A DNA stretch of 5,093 nt, from contig CAMYWI010000131.1 of assembly GCA_947302675.1 (NCBI GenBank), forward strand, positions 1-5,093, read 5' to 3'. This document shows, piece after piece, positions 1 through 5,093 of the stretch. Made by a program: the position numbers and the translations under genes. The notes beneath the pieces were generated by a model, which saw only the letters and a program-made list of their open reading frames with translations, had not been told where the DNA came from and searched no databases. The stretch is from an uncultured Selenomonadales bacterium. Its GTDB lineage: Bacteria; Bacillota_C; Negativicutes; Selenomonadales; Selenomonadaceae. Numbering within the stretch: the stretch's first letter is position 1; each line of letters begins with the position of its first letter.

Positions 1-1
1 G

Positions 2-685
2 TCGGACGGCAACATTGTTTCCAACGTCTTTATCCGCAACAACACCGACGTTTCTGTCGAAATCAGCAACCGCGCAGGTACCTCCTCTGAAACTGCAGTT
101 GTTCAAAGCGCGGTCGGACAGGACTTCAAAGTTGGCGACTACGTCGCGCAGGTCAATACAACTTCGCTCACCTATGACGGCTTGGCGGACTTCTTTGTCG
201 CAACTGGCAAGAATGCTTCTATCTCGGTCAGCTCGAACGTCGAACAAAGAGCAGTCTTGTGGCTCGGCAACCAGAGCAACGCTCAATTCAAGGGCGATAT
301 CAGAACTGTCGACGCACGTAACTCCACCGTCAATTCCGAGTTGGCTGGCGGCGACCTTGACGAAACCATTTACGGCGGCTCAGCGAACAACAGCCTCTGG
401 GGCGGCAACGGCGGCGATGACTTGCTTGTTGGCGGTAGCGCAGGCGGCAACATCTTCTTCTTCACCAACGGCAACGGCAACGACACTATCAGCGGTGCAA
501 AAGAAGGCGACGTGGTTGTCCTCTCCGAAGTCACGATTGAACAAATTTCCTCGTCTTACGAAAACGGCGTGGCAACGGTTAACTTCACCAGCGGCGGCAA
601 GCTCACTGTCAACGACGCGGATAACGTAACCTTCATTACGACGCAGGGCGACCAGTCCCAAGTCTACAACATCAATAAAGAATGA
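2..685 (+). CDS. C-terminal part of an RTX-like repeat surface/secreted protein (5' end outside window)
   Basis: The frame is open from base 2 to the TGA at 683-685, giving 227 residues with no credible start, so the N-terminus lies upstream of the window. An internal TTG at 182 sits in continuous coding sequence and is not a start. The visible part begins with a Thr/Ser/Val/Asn-rich beta-type region (residues 1-114). Degenerate glycine-rich nonapeptide-like repeats follow at about 115-165 (AGGDLDETIYGG, GGNGGDDLLVGG, NGNGNDTISG), then a beta-rich tail of about 60 residues ending in NINKE. The GGxGxDxLxGG pattern is that of RTX/hemolysin-type calcium-binding repeats, which fold into a Ca2+-binding beta-roll outside the cell. 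There is no cysteine and no membrane segment in the visible part. Asparagine uses AAC 21 times and AAT 4 times, which may point to high expression. The specific role (adhesin, S-layer-like or enzyme) cannot be told from this fragment. The gene converges on the opposite operon and ends at a strong terminator. Confidence 0.8.
   Translation, partial: SDGNIVSNVFIRNNTDVSVEISNRAGTSSETAVVQSAVGQDFKVGDYVAQVNTTSLTYDGLADFFVATGKNASISVSSNVEQRAVLWLGNQSNAQFKGDIRTVDARNSTVNSELAGGDLDETIYGGSANNSLWGGNGGDDLLVGGSAGGNIFFFTNGNGNDTISGAKEGDVVVLSEVTIEQISSSYENGVATVNFTSGGKLTVNDADNVTFITTQGDQSQVYNINKE
344..496 (+). repeat. Degenerate RTX-type Gly/Asp/Asn nonapeptide repeats within the surface protein
   Basis: Residues about 115-165 of the partial protein contain four imperfect glycine-rich units (AGGDLDETIYGG, SANNSLWGG, NGGDDLLVGG and, after a hydrophobic IFFF strand, NGNGNDTISG). 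The third unit matches the Ca2+-binding consensus GGxGxDxLxGG best. The second has Asn in place of Asp. With so few units the beta-roll would be short. This is a protein-level repeat; the DNA copies are only loosely similar. Confidence 0.7.
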
Positions 686-710
686 TTCGTTTAAACCCGA
701 ATAATTGTTA

Positions 711-726
711 GCAGTTTTTTAACTGC
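711..726. other. Small perfect inverted repeat ahead of the terminator
   Basis: GCAGTT (711-716) and AACTGC (721-726) form a 6-bp stem around a TTTT loop, 25 bases past the stop codon and just before the main terminator hairpin. No T-run follows it, so it is not a terminator by itself. It may protect the mRNA 3' end or assist the adjacent terminator, or be a chance palindrome. Confidence 0.4.
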
Positions 727-733
727 CATTTCA

Positions 734-761
734 GCCTCGATTAACGTCGAGGCTTTTTTTT
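734..761 (+). terminator. Rho-independent terminator of the RTX-like gene
   Basis: A perfect 7-bp stem (GCCTCGA at 734-740, TCGAGGC at 747-753) with a 6-base loop is followed directly by eight T residues (754-761). It lies 48 bases past the stop codon of the + strand gene. On the - strand the flank after the stem is not U-rich, so it acts for the + gene only. Confidence 0.9.
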
Positions 762-780
762 ATCCCGCTTGAAAGTACAA

Positions 781-798
781 TGCTTGACTATTCAAGCA
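781..798 (-). terminator. Possible weak terminator hairpin after the apbE-like gene
   Basis: TGCTTGA (781-787) and TCAAGCA (792-798) form a perfect 7-bp stem with a CTAT loop, 18 bases past the apbE-like stop codon on the - strand. On that strand the sequence after the stem is TTGTACTTTC, only a broken U-rich tract. It is the only hairpin well placed to end the - strand operon, but it is much weaker than the one at 734-761. It could equally be a Rho-assisted end or a 3' stabilising hairpin. Confidence 0.4.
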
Positions 799-816
799 AT
801 AAAAATTTGCTCGTAT

Positions 817-1746
817 CTATCGAAGTTCAATGTTGTTGATTATGACGGACTCTGCCGATAATTCTTTTAGAAATTTTTTACTAGACTCTTCGCCGAGAAC
901 TAAAATCGCCGTGCTTGAAATGTCTGCGACGGCTCCGCAATTTTCCAAGTCACCCGAAATCACCACGCTGACGGAAGCGACATCGTTATCCGTCGGCAAA
1001 CAAGTTTTAGGATTGATTATGTGATGATAGCGGCGACCGTCAACGATAAAAAATTGCTCGTAGTCGCCGGAAGTCGAGAGCGCGGCATTTTCAAGTTCGA
1101 TGACTTCGGAAACTTCATGTTCGCCGCGAGGATTCTTTATCCCGATTTTTTTCTTTCCAAAAGCGAAGATACTACTCGCGCCGAAGTCGATAATGCCGTC
1201 GGTTATGCCGTGTTTGATGAAAATTCTTCGTGCGACATCAGCACCGTAGCCTTTGCCGACGCCGCCAAGATTTACTTTCACACCGGCTAAATCCAGTTTC
1301 GCGCTTTGTTCCGTTTCGTTCAAGTGCAAATGTTTATAGCCGACAAAATTTTTCACGGCGTCGATTTCCTCCTGCGTGGGTAAAGTTTCAGTCTTGCGAG
1401 CGTTGCGCCACAAATCAACCGCCGCTCCAACAGTAACGTCGAACGCGCCGCCTGTAAGCTCGGAATAATTTTGCGAGAGCTTGAGCATTTCAAAAACGTC
1501 CGCGCTGACTTTGACGAACTCACCGCTCCCTGCGTTGTCGTTTAAATTTTTTACGTCGGCTTTGATATTGTCGACGAGTGCAAAAATTTCGTCAAAGCTT
1601 TCATCAACGGCGGCTTGAGAATTTTTCCCTTGAGCCTTGAGTGTCACGAGCGTACCCATAACTTTTTCTGTTCGCTCGTAATGTTGATTGCCGCAACCGC
1701 TTATCAGCAATGCCGCGCAGATTATTGCCGCTAAAAATTTTTTCAT
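817..1746 (-). CDS. apbE: FAD:protein FMN transferase (ApbE family lipoprotein)
   Basis: This is a 309-residue protein of normal ApbE length. ApbE enzymes use FAD and Mg2+ to attach FMN through a phosphoester bond to a Thr/Ser of extracytoplasmic FMN_bind proteins, releasing AMP. A signal peptide ends in the lipobox ISGC (Cys18), so the mature enzyme should be a membrane-anchored lipoprotein. Family landmarks occur in order: VMGTLVTL near 29-36, TGGAFDVTVG (98-107), VNLGGVGKGYGAD (158-170), STSGDY (224-229), HHIINPKTCLP (241-251) and ADISSTA (274-280). D275 and T279 match the usual metal-binding pair. Oddities are Cys249 where most members have Gly (PxTG) and GASS at 189-192 where GG is more usual. 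The ATG overlaps the upstream FMN_bind stop as ATGA (1743-1746), with GAGG at 1754-1757 as ribosome site. The overlap with its probable substrate gene strengthens the call. It is last in the operon. Confidence 0.93.
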   Translation of the reverse strand: MKKFLAAIICAALLISGCGNQHYERTEKVMGTLVTLKAQGKNSQAAVDESFDEIFALVDNIKADVKNLNDNAGSGEFVKVSADVFEMLKLSQNYSELTGGAFDVTVGAAVDLWRNARKTETLPTQEEIDAVKNFVGYKHLHLNETEQSAKLDLAGVKVNLGGVGKGYGADVARRIFIKHGITDGIIDFGASSIFAFGKKKIGIKNPRGEHEVSEVIELENAALSTSGDYEQFFIVDGRRYHHIINPKTCLPTDNDVASVSVVISGDLENCGAVADISSTAILVLGEESSKKFLKELSAESVIINNIELR

Positions 1747-2189
1747 TTGCTTGCCTCTTCGACTGCGCGTTTAGTCGTCTCGACGAACTGGCTGTAGGAA
1801 ATGCTCGCGCCCGATATGGCGTCGACTTTGCTTAAGTCCTGAGTCTCGACCAACTGCGCGGGATATTTTTTTATCGCGGTGACGGCGGTTTGAGCTTTCT
1901 TGTAGTCGGCGGAGTCTTTGCCGAGAAGCGAGCCGTAGTCTTCGCCTTTGATGTTGCCGAAAAGGTCATAACCTTCAAAGTCGGCGGCGACAATTTTTTT
2001 ATCCTTGATTGTGAGAGTCAAAACGCTTTTGCCGAGTTTCTCATCAAGCGAACTCTCGACGGTGTAAGTGCCGTCGCGAGCGTTGCTCAAGTCGATTTTA
2101 TTCTGCGCGGGCTTAGGCGCAGGTTTTTCCTCACCGCAACCCGTCATTAACATACACGCCGCGAAGATTGACGCTAGAAATCTTTTCAT
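1743..2189 (-). CDS. FMN-binding domain lipoprotein, likely ApbE substrate
   Basis: This is a 148-residue small lipoprotein. The signal peptide ends at MTGC (Cys18), followed by a Pro/Lys/Glu-rich linker (19-31). A single FMN_bind domain (about 38-146) starts with DGTYTVES and ends with the flavinylation motif DAISGASISYS at 123-133. In NqrC/RnfG-type FMN_bind domains the last residue of the [S/T]GAT core carries phosphoester-linked FMN; here that position is Ser129 (codon AGC, 1803-1805), not the usual Thr. The role inferred is an extracytoplasmic one-domain electron carrier, loaded by the ApbE-type enzyme whose gene overlaps its 3' end by 4 bases. Its own ATG overlaps the ATPase-frame stop as ATGA (2186-2189), and GGGAGG at 2198-2203, inside the ATPase coding end, is its ribosome site. 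Electron donor and acceptor are not shown. Because it shares an operon with an FtsX-type transporter, it probably serves that system, for instance in metal reduction. This last point is inference. Confidence 0.9.
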   Translation of the reverse strand: MKRFLASIFAACMLMTGCGEEKPAPKPAQNKIDLSNARDGTYTVESSLDEKLGKSVLTLTIKDKKIVAADFEGYDLFGNIKGEDYGSLLGKDSADYKKAQTAVTAIKKYPAQLVETQDLSKVDAISGASISYSQFVETTKRAVEEASK

Positions 2190-2795
2190 GGCTTAATCCT
2201 CCCGTGCTCCAAGACAATGCAACGCTGAGCCTCTTTGCCAACGTCGGGCGAGTGCGTGACGGTTATGATTGTGTGACCTTCGGCGTGCAGTTCGTGAAAA
2301 ATTTTCATGACGAGATTTTGATTAGCCTCGTCCAAGTTACCGGTCGGCTCGTCAGCAGACGCGCTGTTGTTCGCCGCCGCTAAGTTGGCTGGGCAAGTGA
2401 TTCGCCCTGTCCTCTAAGCCGACGCGCTTAAGGGAGGTCATTGCGTCGTTTAAGTCGGGCAAACCGTGATAATATTGCGCGACCATAATGTTTTCAACAG
2501 CGGTCAAATATGGTATAAGGTGGAACTGCTGAAAGACCATGCCGATTTTCTCACGGCGTATTTCGGTAAGCTGTTGCCCGTCAACGTCTTGAAGGTCGAT
2601 ACCGTCCAAGATGACTTCGCCGCCGGTTGCTTTGTCCATACAGCCGATAATATTCATGAGCGTCGTCTTGCCGGAGCCGCTCGGTCCCATAATCGCAACC
2701 CACTCGCCTTTTTCGACCGCAAAATTTATTCCGTCGAGTGCGCGAACTTTCCCGTTGTAAATCATCGAAACGTTTTTAAGTTCAAGTAATGCCAA
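2186..2795 (-). pseudogene. ABC transporter ATP-binding protein (MacB/LolD type), frameshifted by an internal deletion
   Basis: The first frame (2795 to a TGA at 2352-2354) gives 147 residues with Walker A GPSGSGKTT (37-45), Q-loop VFQQF (88-91) and signature LSGGEQQRV (138-146), then stops one codon later. A second frame (2356 to the TGA at 2186-2188) supplies ADEPTGNLDEAN (Walker B acidic pair and D-loop), the H-loop TVTHS and the C-terminus, 56 residues. In LolD/MacB-type ATPases about 14 residues (AIARAL...LIL type) separate the signature's V from ADEP; here a single base does. The fit is a loss of about 41 bases, which shifts the frame and removes the Walker B hydrophobic strand. Neither piece should hydrolyse ATP. 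The start is TTG (2793-2795), chosen because AGAGGTGA (2803-2810) lies at proper spacing and the MALLELKNVSMIY N-terminus is typical. Intact length would be about 216. It follows two permease genes with a 3-base gap. An assembly error cannot be excluded. Confidence 0.88.
2351..2361 (-). other. Deletion/frameshift junction in the ATPase gene
   Basis: On the - strand the sequence reads GTC TGC TGA in the upstream frame (QQRV-C-stop) and GCT GAC GAG in the downstream frame (ADE). Only one base separates the last signature codon GTC from the GCT of ADEP. A 3-base TGC at 2355-2357 can be assigned to either side (Cys codon, or last base of a Leu codon plus GC of Ala), which would suit a microhomology-mediated deletion. 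The missing sequence itself is not visible, so the mechanism is inferred. Confidence 0.75.
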
Positions 2796-2798
2796 AAT

Positions 2799-3941
2799 TT
2801 ATTCACCTCTCAAGACAATGGCGGGGTCGACAGCGGTTGCGATGCGCACAGGTATCAAGCTTGCCGCGCCCGTCACGATTATGGACAGCACGATTGATAG
2901 AATAGCTATCGACACTGAAAAATAAATGCCGCGCCCGAAGACTTGCAAGCTGACACTTTCCGCGAACAGATAGCCGAGTCCGCTCCCGAATAAGCCGCCG
3001 AACGCTCCAAGCAAACAACCTTCGCCCAAAAATTCACGGACGATATTTTCATTCGCCGCGCCCAATGCTTTCTTCAAGCCGATTTCCTTGCGTCGTTCCG
3101 TTACGACTGCCATCATCGTTGTGCTTACGCAAATCAGCGTTAAAAGCAAGACGACCGTCGTCACGATAAGCACCAGCACTTGAAGTTTGCTGAGCACGTT
3201 GAATTCGGAGTTGGCGATTTGCTGAACGAGTTGCGGCTGAATTCCTTCGACGCTCTTTGAAATTTTCGCCTCGATTGAACTGAGGTTGTCGCCTTCCGCC
3301 ACGACGCTGAATTGTGCAACGGAAACCTGCGCGGGTTTGTCGACAATCGCTTGAAGGTCGGCAAGATTCATAAAGGCGAAGTCCTCTTCCTTGCCGCCCG
3401 TCGAGACGATGCCGCTGACGACGTATTTTTTCATGGCGGTACCCTCGCCCGCGCTAATTGTGACTTCTTGCCCGATAATTTCAGTCGGCTCGTAAGGAGA
3501 AAAAATTTTGGCAAGCTGTGCGCCGATTAAAACTTCGCGCTCGCCTGCTGTAGGATAAGCTCCTTCAATCTGCCAATATGGGCTGACTTTCTGCAATTCG
3601 GCAAAATCCGTGCCGCCCGTCAAAATGTATTGCTTGTTGATTTCCAGTCGCTCGTATAGAAATGGAGCCGCGCCGATTATTTCATGCCCCTGCAGGACTG
3701 CGCGGACTTCGGAGATTTTTTCAAGATTGAAAGTCGCCGCCTCGTTCGCAGGAATTATCAGCAGGTTTGCGCCATAAGCTCTGAACTCTCTGCCGAGTTG
3801 TTGAGGCACTTCGCGATAAACCGTCACCATGCCCGAAATTATAGTCGCGCCGACTGCAACCGCGATTAACGCAATTAACATTCGCATTCGCCGCCGCAGG
3901 AGTGAATAAAAAATCATTCGTAGAAAAAATTTTACTTTCAT
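2799..3941 (-). CDS. ABC transporter permease, FtsX/MacB family (second of a tandem pair)
   Basis: This is a complete 380-residue protein with the standard FtsX/MacB layout. There is a short basic N-terminus (RRRMR), TM1 at about 21-42, a large extracytoplasmic MacB-like core domain at about 43-250, and three further TM helices at about 253-278, 304-330 and 341-364. The cytoplasmic loop after TM2 carries the coupling-type segment ERRKEIGLKKALGA (282-295), and the protein ends DPAIVLRGE as usual for the family. The external domain contains YGANLLIIP (56-64), YWQIEG (122-127) and VVSGIVSTGG (174-183), all matched in the upstream permease, so the two are paralogues. Start ATG at 3939-3941 has GGGAGG at 3949-3954, 7 bases upstream, overlapping the end of the first permease gene (4-base gap). 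It would pair with that permease and the adjacent ATPase as a mechanotransmission-type ABC complex. The substrate cannot be read from the sequence. Confidence 0.9.
   Translation of the reverse strand: MKVKFFLRMIFYSLLRRRMRMLIALIAVAVGATIISGMVTVYREVPQQLGREFRAYGANLLIIPANEAATFNLEKISEVRAVLQGHEIIGAAPFLYERLEINKQYILTGGTDFAELQKVSPYWQIEGAYPTAGEREVLIGAQLAKIFSPYEPTEIIGQEVTISAGEGTAMKKYVVSGIVSTGGKEEDFAFMNLADLQAIVDKPAQVSVAQFSVVAEGDNLSSIEAKISKSVEGIQPQLVQQIANSEFNVLSKLQVLVLIVTTVVLLLTLICVSTTMMAVVTERRKEIGLKKALGAANENIVREFLGEGCLLGAFGGLFGSGLGYLFAESVSLQVFGRGIYFSVSIAILSIVLSIIVTGAASLIPVRIATAVDPAIVLRGE
2803..2810 (-). promoter_or_regulatory. Ribosome binding site deciding the TTG start of the ATPase
   Basis: AGAGGTGA on the - strand lies inside the last codons of the upstream permease. 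Ten bases separate its GAGG core from the TTG at 2793-2795. No ATG fits this site; the next in-frame ATG, at codon 11, would remove the conserved N-terminal strand. This supports TTG as the start. Confidence 0.7.
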
Positions 3942-3945
3942 TAAT

Positions 3946-5093
3946 TTACCTCCCGTGTAAGACCTCCGCAGGTTGCAAACTCAAAAGCATTCTGATTGCG
4001 GGCAAGCTTCCGACTAAAAGCACGACGACCATAAGCACGCTGACTATTGGCAAGACCGCCGCGTTATTGACGATAGCCGAGCCGAAAACCGTTGTGCCAA
4101 TTATCTGCGCAAGCCCTAAACTCACGACGTAGCCTAAAATCCCGCCGCCGAGTCCCGCGATAAATATTTCCGTCAACACGAGGAGAATCACGCCGAGATT
4201 CGTTGCGCCGATTGCTTTCAAAAGTCCGAGTTCGCGACTTCGTTCCATGATGTTCGCGCTGACCAGATTTGAAACTCCCAATGCCGTCGACAACAAACTT
4301 AACGCCGTGATTAGTAGCATAAGCAGTTGAGTTTTCTCCAGGATTTTGCCTTCCGACTCGGCAATTTGTCTGACCGGTCGCGCAGAGAAATTTGCAATGA
4401 CCTCTTCAATCTGGTAAGCTATCGCGCTGACGTAAGCAGTGCAGTACCAAATTTCTTTCTCCTGCTGACTGAGCAAATCGGGATTCGCCGCCGCTTTGCG
4501 AGCCAAGTCATTTTCGGGCGTCGTGATTGCGCTGACTTCAATGCTACCGATTTTGCCGGACACGTTCAAAATTTTTTGCATAGCCGCAAGGTCGATAAGT
4601 ATTTGGTTATCTTCGTCGCCTCCGCCCGAAACTATTCCGCTGATTTTAAAGTCGCCAATCATGTCGCCGACGTGAAGATTTTTTTCTGCCGCGAGCTTTT
4701 TACCAATCAAAGCCTCGTCAATATGCGCGGGCGCGGAACCTTCAATTTGCCACCACGATTTCATTTCAAGGACGCCCGTTGAAAAAGTCTCGCCCGTCGG
4801 CAAAGTCATTTCGTGATTAAACCAAGTGCCCGACGCCGGAATTTTTTCGCCGCTTGAAAGTGTTAAAGTCCCGTCGAGTTTCGGCGCGAACGCCACGATA
4901 TTATTCGTCCAGAAAATAGTTTTTATCTTGCCCAAGTCGCTCTCGTTCAGATATTCTTGCGCGTCGAGTCCGTAAACGTCTTTGAGCAGTGCAGAATTCT
5001 TCGGAGTGACCGTGATATTTGCGCCGTAAGCTTTAAGCTCCTGATTAACTTTGTCGCCAACGTCGAACATGACATTTAGCATCGCCGCCGCCA
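3946..5093 (-). CDS. ABC transporter permease, FtsX/MacB family (first of the pair, 5' end outside window)
   Basis: The frame stays open through the window edge (AAA precedes the Met at 5080-5082), and the expected TM1 is missing. That Met is therefore internal and the start lies beyond 5093. Of 381 visible residues (numbered from that Met), 1-245 form the extracytoplasmic domain with KAYGANITVTP (17-27), WWQIEG (110-115) and ISGIVSGGG (147-155). Three TM helices follow at about 252-275, 297-325 and 342-366. MERSRELGLLKAIGA (279-293) is the coupling segment and PAEVLHGR the end, as in MacB/FtsX permeases. Compared with its downstream paralogue it has about 27 extra residues before TM2, including an aromatic/Cys patch IWYCTAYVSAIAYQ (211-224). 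The next gene begins 4 bases past its stop, and its own last codons supply that gene's Shine-Dalgarno. A heterodimer with the downstream permease, served by the shared ATPase, is the likely assembly. Confidence 0.9.
   Translation of the reverse strand, partial: AAAMLNVMFDVGDKVNQELKAYGANITVTPKNSALLKDVYGLDAQEYLNESDLGKIKTIFWTNNIVAFAPKLDGTLTLSSGEKIPASGTWFNHEMTLPTGETFSTGVLEMKSWWQIEGSAPAHIDEALIGKKLAAEKNLHVGDMIGDFKISGIVSGGGDEDNQILIDLAAMQKILNVSGKIGSIEVSAITTPENDLARKAAANPDLLSQQEKEIWYCTAYVSAIAYQIEEVIANFSARPVRQIAESEGKILEKTQLLMLLITALSLLSTALGVSNLVSANIMERSRELGLLKAIGATNLGVILLVLTEIFIAGLGGGILGYVVSLGLAQIIGTTVFGSAIVNNAAVLPIVSVLMVVVLLVGSLPAIRMLLSLQPAEVLHGR

Noticed and set aside
15..629. Long open frame (204 codons) on the + strand overlapping the RTX-like gene
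   Set aside because: It is the +1 shifted frame of a Gly/Asn/Ser-rich coding region. Its translation is Thr/Ser/Ala-rich and low in complexity, with no domain, while the frame starting at base 2 shows clear RTX repeats and ends just before a terminator.
380..661. Open frame antisense to the RTX-like gene
   Set aside because: It is complementary to the repeat codons, has no recognisable motif and no ribosome site, and fits a shadow.
2352..2360. Programmed ribosomal frameshifting to join the two ATPase frames
   Set aside because: There is no slippery heptamer at the junction. A frameshift would still leave the protein without about 14 residues including the Walker B strand, so it would not restore a working ATPase.
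2466..2789. 107-codon + strand open frame opposite the ATPase gene
   Set aside because: It is complementary to the Walker A/Q-loop coding region and has no independent features.
4327..4782. 151-codon + strand open frame opposite the first permease
   Set aside because: It is antisense to a well-supported permease domain, with no family features and no evident Shine-Dalgarno. It is a shadow of the codon bias.
5080..5082. ATG as the start of the first permease
   Set aside because: The frame continues open to the window edge, and a start here would remove the first transmembrane helix that the family needs. It is an internal Met.

Overview
The window suggests a diderm (lipoprotein- and cell-surface-rich), probably anaerobic bacterium of roughly balanced GC content. 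The mix of an RTX-like repeat surface protein with an FMN_bind/ApbE pair and a tandem-permease ABC transporter is compatible with Negativicutes-like Gram-negative Firmicutes. That taxonomic guess is weak, because there is no rRNA or other marker in the window.

Layout. Bases 2-685 (+ strand) hold the 3' end of a gene for a secreted, glycine/asparagine-rich protein with degenerate RTX-type (GGxGxDxLxGG) repeats. A 131-base convergent intergenic gap follows, with a strong intrinsic terminator and two extra hairpins. The rest of the window (5093 down to 817, - strand) is one tight operon. In transcription order it encodes an FtsX/MacB-type permease (5' end outside the window), a second paralogous permease, an ABC ATPase, an FMN-binding lipoprotein and an ApbE-type FAD:protein FMN transferase lipoprotein. 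Junctions are 3-4 base gaps or 4-base ATGA overlaps, and the Shine-Dalgarno sequences lie inside the end of the preceding gene. No promoter for this operon is visible; it must lie beyond base 5093.

How the genes may work together. Two non-identical FtsX-type permeases and one ATPase look like a heteromeric MacB/LolCDE-class ABC machine. ApbE would covalently load FMN onto the small FMN_bind lipoprotein outside the cytoplasm. The set resembles the ABC half of the P19/FTR1 iron-uptake loci (for example Campylobacter jejuni cj1658-cj1665: FTR1, P19, two permeases, ATPase, thioredoxins), with a flavin redox pair where the thioredoxins would be. That comparison is an inference from gene order only.

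Most notable: the ATPase gene is broken. The reading frame runs through Walker A, Q-loop and the LSGGEQQ signature and stops at once. The rest (ADEPTGNLD, D-loop, H-loop, C-terminus) continues in another frame. The junction fits loss of about 41 bases encoding the segment between the signature and the Walker B acidic residues. Either this transporter is dead in this genome or the sequence has an assembly error here.
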